Assembly: GCF_933775445.1 (NCBI RefSeq)
Contig: NC_065875.1
Span: 20,211,555 to 20,275,554, forward strand
Source of the DNA: Argentina anserina
Taxonomy: Eukaryota > Streptophyta > Magnoliopsida > Rosales > Rosaceae
Length of the DNA stretch: 64,000 nt
Reading direction: 5' to 3'
The position numbers were made by a program, and so were the translations under genes. The notes under the pieces are model-generated. The model had not been told where the DNA came from, ran no database searches, and saw only the letters and a list, made by a program, of their open reading frames with translations. This document shows positions 46,523-59,600 of the stretch, one piece after another; position 1 is the first letter of the stretch; each line of letters begins with the position of its first letter.

Positions 46523-48875
46523 TGTCACGACCACCCCAAAATTTAAACAATAAAAATTCAATTTCGAGATGTGATAACTCTAAAATTTGTCCCGAAATAG
46601 TTATGAGTTAATACAAATAACTGAGTGTGGAAAATTGAGTTCAAATGTTCAACTCGTACAACTCAAACTACATTACCAAATGTCCAAATGTTTACAACAC
46701 GAAACAAAAGGAAATGGAACACTCGCTCACTTTCACTAAGTCCAAAAGATAAGCAACATGAGAAAGTCCTCACCCACTAGCTAACTCCACACCACCGAAA
46801 TCTCAACTCTACTGACCCTCACCTGCAAAATCAACCACTACACCATAGAATGGTGCACCGAGTTGTAATAACAAACCCGGTAAGCTTATGAAGCTTGTAT
46901 GAGTAAACCAAAGTTAAACATGCTAACTCACTAATACAAAACCTTAAGGATAAACTCAACACCATCACAAGGATTCCACCACATTAGATATCTTTTAGGC
47001 AAGTAAGAAGTATACCATTACCTTACTCCCTAACACACGCTTGGCATCATAATCAATGTTATTATCCTTAAACACATTTATGCATTAGGACTAGATCTCT
47101 ATATGCGTACCCACTCACCCCGGCCAAGGGGTGGGTCACTATGCCTAAGGATCCCCTTCGCTACTAAGGAGGGATCAAGATCTCATTCGCCACATATGAG
47201 GGATTTACGACCTCTTAAGAGACTTAGGAGAGATCGTAACTATCACACAACCTAGGTCTCATTCGTCACGTAGGAGAGACCCGAACCTATAACTATGATG
47301 TTGGTTACAAACCAGCATCTTCACCAAGTCACACCATGTCAACATCATAATTTCCACAACAACAATTATAGATCACTATTAATAAACTAAAATCAATTTA
47401 CCAACCAATCGCCTTCAACGTGCATATACCACAATTACTTTTAACCATTTCATGGTTGCATCAACAATATACTTAAACATATATTTATATACATAGTTAT
47501 GCATATAAGGATGATCTTAACTCACCAACAACAATACACGTTCGTATGAAAAATCATATGAGTCATTTTTATAAAGAAAATCATTTTACCTACCTATGAA
47601 CCGTTGCCGAACAAGTTCATATGATTTAAAAACAAAAGACATTTTCTCCATTAATTCTCATTAATTAGGACAACAATGACAATGTAATTCACGAAGGGTT
47701 TTACTCACATTTTTACTCCTGTAATGTCTTTGCTATTACCAAGCTAAACACAAATCTTCCAATTCAATTCCTTAAATGAAACCATTTCAACTTAGTACAT
47801 AACCAAGGCAAATACCATTACTAGTTACGTCACCCATCCCTTCATAAAGACCATAAGCGACCCCTAATCTCCCTTCACAACTTATCAAAGTCATTGGAGA
47901 AACCATACCAATCTTTTACGACAACTACACCATGACATCAAACCCACAACTCCCTAAGTCAAATCAAGGTAGGTAACTGCACAACAACATCAACCAACAC
48001 AATCAAAACTAACCTAAACATATGCAAATTATATATGTCCATGCTCGTATCGACGAGCACGACCCAATAGAGTAAACTATAACTCTACACACGACCAGAC
48101 GTGCCGCCCCACGTGCCGGCACTCAAACCTCTTCAAAACCAAATGACTTCAACATCAAACTTGTAGATCACCTTGAGATAAGCATTTCTATACCTGTAGC
48201 ACTACTCAGTTCGTCAGAAAATGACCGGAAAGTTGCTACATCCTTAAACTCCTATCAAGGCCGTCAGAATCACATATAGAGAGAAGAGAAAGGTTGAAAG
48301 GGACGAGCTTCAGGCTTTAGAGTCACTGAGAAAAGTAGCAGCTCCGGCGGCACCGTGTGCAGTGGCTTGTGGGCGTCGTCTCGTCACGCATGGTGGTCGG
48401 CACGTTGTGAGCCGTGACTCAAACAAAAGGGAATGGAGAGATGCTTCAAACGAGACCCGCGGCATCCCGAACGGTGGCCGGACAACGAAGAACGGAGGAG
48501 AAGAAGGTTTCAGAGGAGAGAGAGAGCGACGGGGAGAGATAAAAGGAGGCGCGTCTCTTTTCAATTTTCTGATTTTAATCTTCTAGGGTTTCCTTTTTTC
48601 TATCCCTATTTTACCTCTTCCAAAAATGCCCTACAACAATTTTGATTCGTAACTTTCACATTCGATCTCTGTTTTATGTGTGTCATGTTTTTACGAACTC
48701 GTATCGTCGAGCTCTACGACTTTCATGAAGAAAATTTTCACAAATTTCTTACGGATTTAAAAGTCAACTTTTAGTCAACAAAACTTAAACGTTTTTCGAT
48801 TTTTTACTTTCAGAATACCATTTAAATAGTTTCCAAGAAATTACAAAATAAGATTTGAAAATTCGTATTATTACA
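46523..48875 (-). repeat. Solo LTR of a Tekay/Del-like chromovirus (2353 bp)
   Basis: In reverse orientation this starts TGTCACGACCACCCCAAAA and ends ...TCGTATTATTACA, matching the reverse complements of the ends of the LTR at 5433-8107. Internal similarity is clear at 46860-46915 (cccggtaagctta) and 48690-48720 (actcgtatcgtcgagctcta). The exact 5-bp duplication tcaat flanks it (46518-46522 and 48876-48880). No internal retrotransposon sequence is present, as expected after recombination between two LTRs. ORFs at 48310-48645 lie in the GC-rich part of the LTR and are not genes. Confidence 0.92.
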
Positions 48876-48880
48876 TCAAT

Positions 48881-49747
48881 AATTAATGAGCTAATAAAAA
48901 AGTGAGTAATTATTAAGGAGCCGGTTTTCAAGCTAGCAATAAGTATTACACTTTTTAATTCCTCTCATTTCCAAATTCCAATTTATTTTAGTGACTTACA
49001 CGAGGAAAACTACCTTATTCGTCGCTAGTAGCCCAAAAATTATGGCGGTCTTTGTTTCCACTAAAATTTTGGCCAAATTTCAAACAAAGTTTTTGGAAAG
49101 TATTGTTTCCTTATCTTTTTATTCTCACCATTCTTCTTTATTGCCAAAAAAAATCTCATCTCTTATTTCTCTATGTTGCTCTTCGATTGCCACTGTGAAT
49201 GGGACTCCTCCCTCTCCTCCTTTCACACCTCCTCATCGTTGCCTCCTCCCTCTCCCCCTACCGTCCAGATCTGGGCCATTCTATCCCCTGCATCGACGCC
49301 TCCCTCTCCAAGATTCCAACCCCTCATGAACCAGGTAATTAATTTAGTAGTACAATTTGATTGTTTTGTCCATTCTAATTCCATGTGTGCTTACTTGTTG
49401 AAGGTTTTGTTTTCCATGTGGAGATCAAATTTAATTCTTGTTTTGATTGCAGATCTGATCTTAATTGGGTGGGGAATTACAGATTTTGATTTGGTGCAGA
49501 TTGAAACCAATGGGTTGGAGGTGGATGGCGAGGTGGTGTGTGGCTTAATGTTCTAGAGCGAAAGAGATGCAGACGGAGGCTATGGTTGCAATTTTTCTTG
49601 TTTTCTTTTAACGATGAGTTTTCCTGGGTTCGTATGATAGATGAAATTGAGACAACTTATGGGTTGATTTTGAGATGGAAAGGGCAACTTTGACAATGGT
49701 GGTTGTGTATGTTGGTTTTGGTGATGAGAGCAATGGTAATTTTAGTG
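48881..49747. other. CACTA interior with a possible captured gene fragment
   Basis: Plus-strand ORFs at 48991-49556 include a Ser/Pro-rich piece (PPSPPFTPPHRC) and a possible intron start after ccaggtaatt (49332). No domain is recognised. CACTA elements often carry gene pieces, but this cannot be shown here. Confidence 0.3.
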
Positions 49748-49755
49748 GTAGTGGC

Positions 49756-50504
49756 TAGGGCTGGACTCGGTGTCAACGGTTCGGTTTATGAGCACTAACC
49801 GACACCGAATTTTCAGTTTCATGTTTTCCAAAACCGAAACCGAAAAATATACATAGAAATTGCGGTTTCGGTTAACATATAATTCGGTTCGGTTTCGGTT
49901 TTGTTTTGGTTACAAAACCTAATATCCTTATTGACATTTCGTACTTGAGTAGTGAAAATAAAAATATTAAAAGTGAAGGAGTAAGCTACAAGTTCAATAC
50001 TTTAATTAAGTTATATTTACCAAATATCAAGAACTCAAATATTAAGTAACCAAAATAAACATTAAACCCCATGAGTTTCATCACCAGATGTTCAGACTTG
50101 TCTTAACATGAGGGCTAGTTGACAAAACCCAAAAACATTACATTAGATCTCTACATGCATAATTGTACACATACAAAAATCAAAATCATATATTACCTTG
50201 TACAAAATCACATATCTATATATGTATATATTTATTACTAAATTTATGTTTTGCATAAGCACCCAATCGATTACATATGTTCATCAAATACAAGTTATAA
50301 CCTTAAATGTCAATTCTCGGTTCGGTTCGGTTCGGTTTCCACCGGTTTTTTGAAAGCATGAAACCGATAACCGGCACCAATTACTCGGTTCGGTTTGGTT
50401 TCCGACACCGACGCGGTGATTCCGTTCGGTTCCAGTTTCTCGGTTTCGGTGCGGTTCGGTTATGGCCGGTTTCGGTTTTTTCGGTGTCAAAAAGTCCAGC
50501 CCTA
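49756..50504. mobile_element. Non-autonomous hAT-type element rich in CGGTT repeats
   Basis: Ends TAGGGCTGGAC (49756) and GTCCAGCCCTA (50504) are perfect inverted repeats. The exact 8-bp duplication gtagtggc flanks it (49748-49755 and 50505-50512), which suggests hAT. Both subterminal regions are packed with ggttcggttt/aaaccgaacc motifs. No transposase is present. Confidence 0.9.
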
Positions 50505-50512
50505 GTAGTGGC

Positions 50513-51610
50513 TAGTCATGAGACTTTAGAATTGTAGAAACCGCATCGAAATGATAGATTCTATTCTATTCTAAAAAAAATAATTACTAATTCTAGAGGA
50601 ACCGTACTAAAACAACTGATTTGATTTGATTTTAATTCTTATTTTAAAAAATGATTTTGGAACCATTAGAACCGAGTATTTCCAACTATATAAGAAAAAC
50701 TCTTAAAAGAAGTATCTTTTGTCATCACATCCCTCATCACTTTCTTTTTTTTATTTCTTAAACTCATACTAATCACTATATAAACTAAAAAAAAAAACCT
50801 TATTTGTTTTGCCTTACGCCCTAACTTCTTCTATTATTTTGTTACTCTATATAATCCAAATTATCCTAGGTTTACAGTTTCTCTATCTCTCTCTCTCTTA
50901 ATTTATTTTTGAAATAATTTGAGTATGTTAATTGTTGATCATATGGTAATTGTACTAAAGAGATTATTGATGTTCTGTATTTGTATTTTAAAGTTGGTAT
51001 TTTATATGGTTATTGTTTAAGGCTTGAAGATAAATATATATATTACAGTAAACTTTTAGAACTATAAAAACCTAAAAACCGACTCGATATTTACGATTCG
51101 ATGCAACTTCGGTTCGGGAAGCAAATTGTGCTAAATCCGGACTGTTTTTTTCGATTCCGGTCCCAGTTCGGAGCAAAATCAATATTTTGGAACCAGTCTC
51201 AAGCCTAGTGGTGGCGCATGCGTAGTGGTGGTGGTTTTGAGAATCTGGATGCGAACAATAAAAAGTAAAAAAGAATTAAAAATTTACTATAATATGAATA
51301 AATGATAATATTTGAGAAAATTAAATTAATACATCTAGTTTGAAAATATCTAGACACTTAAGTGAATATTTTATTGCATTAGTGAACTATTTTACGTTGT
51401 TTTAGAACTTATGAGATGAAACATTTTTTCTCGTTTTAAGTGAAACTTAAGCGGTAAAATATAGATTTCATCGTATATTAGGTAGTTAAGCCACGACCGG
51501 CGACGAAGCTTAAATGACGAATGTTTGATCATTTTAGTACTTTTCCGATGAAATATCATTCTTAAACGACAAATTTTTTTTCAATTTAGGACTTTTTTCT
51601 TCTGGTAGTG
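50513..51610. other. CACTA right part, AT-rich, no gene
   Basis: Contains a further diverged stretch with accgact/cggttcgg motifs (51060-51200) that may be the remains of another element, and the CACTA subterminal repeats. No coding sequence is recognised. Confidence 0.4.
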
Positions 51611-51728
51611 GTTAGAATTAATCTGCATACAAAAATATTGGAATGCAAACATTAGGTTATACAAGAATCATGTTAACTATATACTAAGGAAGAGTAACGT
51701 GTAATGAACAGTGCGGCTCAAACCAAGC

Positions 51729-51960
51729 TGATAATGCAAAGACAATTGTACCCCTCTATTTATCTTTATCACAATAATGTCAGTCTTGGCATGTAGTAAA
51801 TATCAGCAGACGTCGGCTTTTTTTCTATTACGCCCTTGAGTGGCGCTGACAATGCAAAGACAATTTTACCCCGTCTATTTATCTTTATCACAACAATGTT
51901 AGTCTTGGTATATAGTAAATATCAACAGACGTCAATTTATTTTCCTCTTTCGCCCTTCGT
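51729..51960. repeat. Tandem duplication of about 116 bp
   Basis: 51729-51842 and 51847-51960 both run ctga(t/c)aatgcaaagacaatt...tatttatctttatcacaa...cagacgtc and differ by a modest number of substitutions. Confidence 0.85.
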
Positions 51961-53284
51961 CTTTCCAGTATTTTCGTCGGCCGTCTGTTTCAAGTAAATA
52001 GTTGGATCTTATGATGATCAAGGGGATGGCTAGATACCTTTTTTCGATGACTGGCTAGATATCTTAATAGTTAATGATCTTATATCATCTTCCGTTCTTT
52101 TTTTCTATCTGAATTCCTTAGATAGTTGTCTCGCTCCTTTCATAGATTAATGGTTCCCTTGCTGTGAGTGAAGTACAACGCAGAAAGTTAGGAAACGTCC
52201 TACTTAATCTTTGGATTTGAAGGTTTAGTCTGGTGAAAATAGAAATTGGATGATGTTAATCGTATTTGCATGTTCAATTCGAGGTTCTCAATACTGGGGT
52301 TGTCATCAAATTTCTCACCCGCTTAGTTCTTTCTCTACCATGAAGCTCCTGCATCTAAAGACAAGGATTCTAGAGTGCGACAATCTTGAGGGCTTTATCG
52401 ACTGCCGTGGATTCCTTGGGATGTGATCATGGGCGGTAATGCCACCCTTCCTTACAAGACAACTATTCGCAGTGTTCACTGTTCAGGCTCAAACGCGATC
52501 CTCATCCTCATTGGCTTAAGGATTTCGACCTTGGTGATCAGTACCTGCAAACTCATTCCCGCCCCAAGTAATGCCCTTAGTTATAATCCAAATGGAAATC
52601 AGGCGCAGTCTTGAAAGAAAGACCATCCATTTTGCCCCGGTAACTCACGCTCAACCGGACACGAATTTGGCATATTTTCCTTGAAAAAGTGGACCTTTCA
52701 GTTTCCCCTGGCCTTTCCTCATGAACAGTTCTTCTCGAGTCCAGTTTCACTCCCGACCCGTCTGGTTCACACTTCACACCAAATCTTTAAACTTGGAAGC
52801 TGGCGCATGACTTTGTGAGTTCACGTACGTTCTCATTTCGATTTATATGCTAAATATGAAGAGATACATGATCGAAATGAGTAGTAGAGACATCATGATA
52901 CTGATATTATTTTGTTCACATCATGCTACCTTTCCAAAAAGCGATATATGCAAACGTCGTGTTTTGGGTTTGGGTATGTGCCATTAAAAATTGATGCATT
53001 TGGCAATCAAGCCCACCTCTGGCCCTTTATTGAACTCAGTAACTAATATCAAAGAAATGACTATGTTAATTATACAGATTACCTCTGATTTAGACTTCAA
53101 TTTAAATACATGATGAGCAAGCAGATGGATTGGATTTAGACCACACTGGTACAGAGATGCCTAACTCACGCAAACCAGAATCCAAAAGAGCACAAAGCAA
53201 CAAAGCAAACTAGGATGGGACAAGAGAGGCGCTGGAAAATTGGTGCTCTGTACAAAATTACCCACAAAGAGGAGTTGCATCAGT
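51961..53284. other. Intergenic region without a recognised gene
   Basis: A moderately GC-rich part (52320-52800) contains short ORFs on both strands (52423-52614, 52577-52777) with no known domain. It could be a decayed transposon. The last 400 bases are the 3' flank of the DUF493 gene. Confidence 0.4.
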
Positions 53285-55507
53285 CTACAAAAAGTATTTC
53301 ATCCGATCATCTCTTCTCATTGCATTGTATACGGCTTGGACCTGGATAGTACAATAAAATGACAACAATTATGTTGGTCACATGTCAGTGGATTTTTTTA
53401 AAAAAATAAAGTCCCCTCTGGAGATATATTCAGTGAATCAGAATATCAGGCAATAAAACTGACTGTTAGTGCAATGAAGGGGAAGACCTGTTCACTAGAA
53501 ATGACTTGAACAGGACCAATGTTTACAGACACATATTTGCCTCCTGATGATAATTTCTGCTTCACACGACCCTGTCATAATACATTTGGATGCATCATTT
53601 GCCAGGAATTCAACTTAGAACCTTAAAAAAAAAAATCTTAGCAAAAACATGATCATAAATTCAAACCTGTTGTTGATATAAAATAGGCAACAAAGTGTTA
53701 AAACCCCACAGATTGCAGTAAAATGTTGCAGCACTTTACCCCACTTTCTAAAGCAGGAATTTTATCACATTATCAATTTAAAGATAATCATCAACCTGAG
53801 TTTCCGAGAATGAATTTTGAGCCGAGAGGACAAAGATTAGAAGAACATGAAGAGAAAATCTGATTGATTGAAAATTACAGTAATGGAAAATATACGTCTT
53901 TGCCTGTATGGGAGGGCATGGAAGCAAAGAATATTATTTCGGCAGGGAACTAGTCTGTTATTTTCATCATCATACTAAGTTCTAGTGTTGTGCAATCTCA
54001 ATTTGCCTAGCCTAGAACCATGCACTTGGCTGTCATGTTTTGTACCCTGAACTATTGGTCAAGTTTTTTCAATTCACATCGAGGGCCGACTAGGGTCATG
54101 TTCTTTATACCCTGAAATATTTGGTCAAGTTGTTTCAGTTCACAACTAGATAGACTAGGTCATGTTCCTTAAACCCTGTACTATTGGTCAAGTTTTTTCA
54201 GTTGACATCTAGAGCCGACAAGGGCTATGAGCTCAGGGAAAACCCTCCTACAACATTACGGCGACAAGGCCATCCATCTAACTGAAAGAAAGATTTGACA
54301 AAATAGTGAAACAGCTAGTTAGTCCTACACTTCATCCGCATTCCTTGCTCAACATAATTTCTAACACAAGTCATGCTGTTATACACCTTCCCATTACCAC
54401 TTTTCAAGTTTAATCTTGCCAGAGGATACTCGGTGCAACACACCTTCACTTATTATCCAGCATTAGCTTAACACTGTAGTACTCTTTGTTTAGGTACAAG
54501 TGACAAGAAGCACCTCTAAATTACTATCCCCGATTCGCTTATATCAGTCTGCACATTCACATAATTAGGAAATAGACCCTAAAACAAATGGTTGATTGCC
54601 AATACATGTCTAGCCTCTATCAAACTACTCTACTGTACTAAAATAAAGTACAGAGATCAATATACTCAATCCAACACTTATATATTCTCAACCTTTAAAC
54701 CAAAGTACAGCATATGATTCTAAAATTTATGACATGGGATCATGTCAAACACAAAAACTCTTGCATACGTACACATCATAACAACTCAACAATACTACGT
54801 CGATATATTGAATAACTATTGGCAGCTGGGAATAGGGTAAAATGTAGAATACCTCAGGAACAGGTTGTTGAAGTACGGATTCCACAGCAACAACCATAGC
54901 TTCTACAAAATCATCCCCTCCGGTTCCTATAGCTGTGAATCCTCTAACAGTTGGGTACGAATTTACCTTGCACCAAAGTTACCACCCAAAGTCTCATTGA
55001 ACTTATAAATCAATGAATCATTACACAAATCCGTAATGCAAAACCAAAATAAGAAAATGGAATGAGTTTTAATACCTTCTGATCCAAGTCGAGCCATTCA
55101 TTGGTGGAATCATCGGCCACCGTGCCTCCAATCACCACATTCGTCGTCTGCCCAACTCTGCCTTCAGTTCTAGACACCTCTACACCCAAGTTTTAACAGC
55201 CGGTTAAAAACAACAATTCACAGTAAAAATTTACCACAGCTGTTAGATTACAAAAAGGAAAACCTGAAATGGCTTTGAGAATGGCTTCTTGAGGTGGGCC
55301 CTGTTCGTCGTCGGGGAGAGCGGGTTGGTTTTCGTTGTGGGAGGAACTGAGGTGACGTGGTCTGGCGAAGCGGAAGTGTCGGGTCAGGCGGGGAGAGGAG
55401 AAGCCAGTTCGGGTTCCGAAGGAGGCGGAAACGGAGCTCCGAGTGAGATGAACGGGACGCCACGCTTCTATTAGCATAGCGGAACGCAAGGCTGTTCTGC
55501 AAGCCAT
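53285..55507 (-). CDS. DUF493 (YbeD-like) protein, organelle-targeted
   Basis: Five exons on the minus strand: 55507-55264, 55179-55076, 54966-54853, 53571-53488 and 53341-53285. All introns are GT-AG and the phases agree, giving 200 aa. The DUF493 (UPF0250/YbeD) fold is a small ACT-like alpha/beta domain of unknown function; bacterial YbeD is the namesake. The N-terminus (MACRTALRSAMLIEAWRPVH, then Ser/Arg-rich) looks like a mitochondrial or plastid targeting peptide. The domain covers exons 3-5: YPTVRGFTAIGTGGDDFVEA, VVAVESVLQ, LSSGGKYVSVNIGPVQVISS and the conserved end VYNAMRRDDRMKYFL. The long third intron (53572-54852) carries a three-copy repeat. The gene is divergent from the ALKBH1-like gene, with 1.14 kb between start codons. 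Confidence 0.88.
54033..54232. repeat. Three-copy tandem repeat in a DUF493 intron
   Basis: Three diverged units of about 65-70 bp share gtcatgtt, taccctga, attggtcaagtt and tttcagttcacat. They lie inside intron 3 and do not touch an exon. Confidence 0.85.
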
Positions 55508-56646
55508 TTGCTTTGATCGGAGAAGCTTGTTGGGGCTTTGTTTGTTCTCGACTTGTTCTTCGTCCTCCTGTAGCTCTCTGAATTTATTTCAGATATCCGC
55601 TATTTTTTTCTTTTCGCATAAATACAGAATTTATCACGTGGAGAAAGACCGCGCTGCCCCTTTCTACTAGTTCAGTAGTTCAGTGATTTTCGACACTACA
55701 AGGTCGATATAGTCTTTTTGAGTCCTTTCCGCAAATGACTCTGGACTCATTATTCACTTTCCACCTCAGTTGGTATTTACCGTTCAAAGAACATAATTTT
55801 CAAAAGTTTACTAGGGCAGAGCGCTCTGCCAGATCTCCGCCGCGGCCGAACCCTTCTATCTCCGGGGAGTCAGGGACGGTTTTTTGAGTAGCTCCCAGCA
55901 GCAATATGTAGGCATTATGCTCTGGTCACTTCAATTAGTTTGTTTTCTTCATCATTTAAAGACCTAAATCAAGGATCTAATATTAATAATATCCGACTAT
56001 TAAAGTACAACGATGATATATGTTTTCGTAATATGTAGCAAAGATGTAAAAGTGTAAAATTATATCTCAAATAAAATTTAAGTTTTTAGCTAATTTAGCT
56101 ATAAGTATCTCTAGTTCTATAACATTAAAAATGAAAAATATAGCGTAACATGCATTTTTAATTTCTTTATTTGTATTTGTAACTTTTCAGACTTCTAAAT
56201 TTCGGAAGTATGTCCAATTTTAACGTTATATAACCACATTGTTCCAAATATTAGAGTGAATGAAGAAATTGTTAAGGAAAAAAATGTCCCAATCTTCGAA
56301 AGTCTTTATCTTCCGGTTTTCTACTTATTCTTCACGTTGGAAGAACTCCGACGCAATAGTATAATGTAAATAAAAACGTGAGGAAAAGAAAATGGGCGGG
56401 GTTCAGATTTGGCGGTAAAGCCCCATATTTACTTTGATCGGTGTTGAGTAAAACTGTAAAACAAACTCAGTGAAATAAAAATACCTGACCCAGAAAATAA
56501 CCACTGGGAGGGACGGTAGCGCTTGCGACGCGAGTAACGTCCGCCACAAAACCCTACTAAAGCCGAAACCCCCTCCCTCCGATCACCTTTTTCCCGCTCG
56601 TTTCGTTTCGCCACTCTGAGTTAACTCAGGCGGCGACTCGTCCAAG
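55508..56646. promoter_or_regulatory. Divergent promoter region between DUF493 and ALKBH1-like genes
   Basis: About 1.14 kb separate the two start codons. It should hold both promoters. No strong TATA box is evident close to either gene, which is common for housekeeping genes. No ORF is supported. Confidence 0.5.
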
Positions 56647-59600
56647 ATGTACGGATCCGACCTCCGGGACGGAGATTTAGAGCGAACGGCTTTCCGAAAA
56701 GCCGAGAAGAAGTACAAGCTCTATTACCAAGACACCTACAGAACCGCCAAGAAGTAATTATATTCTCTCTTCACCTTCCGATTCCGATTCCGATTCCGAT
56801 TTGTTGAAACTAATCATGTGTGATTTTTGTGCATATTTATCAGGAAGAAGCAACCGAAGCCGGTGGATTTATCGGAGGTTCTGGATTTCAAGTCCATTCT
56901 GGAATCGTGTGATCAAAACTATGAGCTTCCACCTGGAATTGTTCCAGTCCGGTGCGGTCTGGACCGTCCGGTTTTCTCAATAGAGGATCGCTCAGGCATT
57001 AATTCTAACTTATAATGCATTTCAATTATTTTGCTACAAGCATTTGAAGCCGTTGCTGTATTGCATTTGTGGATTTTTGATCCAAATATGTATATACTAG
57101 CTGCTAGTGTTTTCGTAATCGTGTGTCACATGTTATGAGAAGCAATGCTAGTTTAATAATTAAGCTGGCTTGAAATGGCAGTAAATTTCAATGTCATTGG
57201 ACAATTTATGCCCTTGGGGATAAAATTATTTTATGTTCAAGTTTAAGCTATTGGGATACTAAACTCTTCAGTGTACGTGATCTCTTTCTCGCTACCGGAA
57301 TTTTTGAACATGGCATGTAGTTTAGAGTTTAGACATGTGAGGTTGTAAGTAAAGGGACGGAAATCAGGACTTGAGGGTCTCTTGTTCTAATGCTGTGATA
57401 GACTATATTAGTAAACAATGCACTAAAAAGTGTGCAACCTGCTACTTAGGGTGTCAGACCACAATCCAGTTGTACCCGTGGATAAAGGTTTTCAATGAGG
57501 AAAAGTTTTATAAGCAGTTTAAATTTGAAGCTTAGTGGCTAACTGGAGAAGCTGCAAGCAGGCTGTTCAGGGGTGCTGGAATAAATTCCTATACATGGAG
57601 GATTGATAAAATAGAGGATTGCCATATTAGTTAAGATTTCAAAGAGAAATAAATGTCCTTTACCTTGGTTATTCACCCCCATCTTTTCTAGTTCTCAAAT
57701 TTTCATGAATTTGTTTGAGGGGAATGCATAATTTGTTTGAGGGGAATGCATGGACTTGTCTCAGTAAGTGTAATCTTCCTGAATTTGTTTTATTCTCTGG
57801 GGTGTATATATACTTCATTTGTTCTGAATTTGTTAATGTATATTACTTCATTTGTGCTGTGGCAGTGACAGATATGTTGTTTGGATCCTATCTAATTTTC
57901 ATTTCTTGTATCACAATTGTCCTTTATCTCAGTTTATGAATGAACCATAATATTTAAATGTATGAAGAGCAGTATTTTGAGAAATCTTAAACGGTGTGAG
58001 CCAGCCTTTTTTTTTTTTTTATTCTTTTTTTTCCAACATACATTTTCTTTCGGAAACATGCAGGATTTTATTTCATTCCAGAAGCACTGACTATAGAACA
58101 ACAATGCCAATGGATAAAGGAGAGTTTAACCAGCTTTCCACAACCTCCTAACAGAACAAATCACAATGCTTTTTATGGGCCTATAAATGATTTATTTATT
58201 GCAGCAAAGGAGAGAAAAATGTTAGTTGCAGAAGAGAATTCAAATTTTGAATGTAATCCATCTATCAGCGTTAAAGATGCTCAATCATGGAAGTTCTTTG
58301 AGGAACATGAAGCATTGTCAAAAGGAAACTCATGCAAATCAATCTCAGCTTCAGTTCTATTGCGGAAACTGCGTTGGAGCACCCTTGGCCTGCAATTTGA
58401 CTGGTCCAAGGTACTTGTTGTCTCATTATCCAATTTATAATGCATATCAAACACTACCTGTAATAATGGCATGTAAATGATTTATGCTTGTTCAAGTGGT
58501 GTTCTATTAAATTGATCTTCTTATAAGCTGGAAGATCTTCTTTAACAAACGGAAACTAATGCTTAATTTCTTTTTTTTAAATCTCTCTAAAATGATAGTG
58601 TACTAAATGCACACTAGCTGGTGTCATAGCACGAATCTAACTAATTTTGTCTTCTTTACGTAGCGAAATTATGATATATCTCTCCCACATAAGAAGATCC
58701 CTGATACACTCTGTCAACTGGCTAAAAAGCTGGCAGCACCTGCAATGCCCTTAGGGGAAGATTTCAAGCCTGAAGCTGCAATTGTGAACTACTTTGGCTT
58801 AGGTATTAATGGGGAGAAATTGGCTTAAATTAGCAAATTGTGACCACTTACTCAAGTGTTCTTCCTTTTTAATTGGGAAACATATACAAGCTAGGCCTAC
58901 GTTTTTCCTATATTTAAGTTATCTTCAATTTAACGTAGGCGATATGCTTGGGGGGCACTTGGATGACATGGAAGCTGATTGGAGTAAGCCTATTGTAAGC
59001 ATGAGGTATCTCGCTATTCCATTTGATCTATGATCCTTGGTCATGGTTACTTGTCAAGAAAAAAAGAAAACAAAATTAGAAAAAAACACCATCTTTTAGT
59101 GATGATTTATCTATATTATTCTCAGTTTAGGCTGCAAAGCAATTTTCCTTCTGGGAGGAAAGCTTAAAGAGGATCCTCCATTAGCAATGTTCCTTCGAAG
59201 TGGTGATGTGGTACTCATGGCCGGAGAAGCTAGAGAATGCTTTCATGGTAAGTGCAGGTCATCAGCTATCGTGAAATGGACCTTGTTTGAAGTTCAAGTT
59301 ATTACCTATCAATGAATGTGGAAACTGATACTTGATTAAGGCATCTGGTTACCATATGTGGGCTGCCTGGAATGCTTCTGTGCTTAGCCCACATTCATAT
59401 ATCATTGTGATAAATAGTACAGTTTGACTATTGCAATTGTAGAGCAAATATTGATAAATTATTTCCAGAGCCTACTTTCTTAATAAGAGGTCCACTGTGC
59501 TTTCTTGTTTTGCAGGCGTGCCTCGGATATTTACAGACAGTGAAAATGCTGACATTGTGCCTCTTGAGCAGCAGTTGTCACACGAGGATGATTCAAGTCT

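Larger units (their letters stand above)
46078..51610. mobile_element. CACTA-type transposon with nested insertions
   Basis: The left end CACTACCAGAAAATAAGG (46078) and right end ...TTCTTCTGGTAGTG (51610) are inverted repeats of the CACTA (En/Spm) class. Subterminal motifs such as gcgacgaaa and its complement recur at both ends (46100-46420 and 51440-51590). No transposase is recognised. The interior carries a solo LTR (46523-48875) and a hAT-type element (49756-50504). The 3-bp flanks cat and gtt do not match, so the two ends may belong to a rearranged or chimeric copy. Confidence 0.65.

Noticed and set aside
48310..48645. Arg/Pro-rich ORFs on both strands
   Set aside because: They lie inside the reversed solo LTR in the GC-rich segment matching that of the first element.
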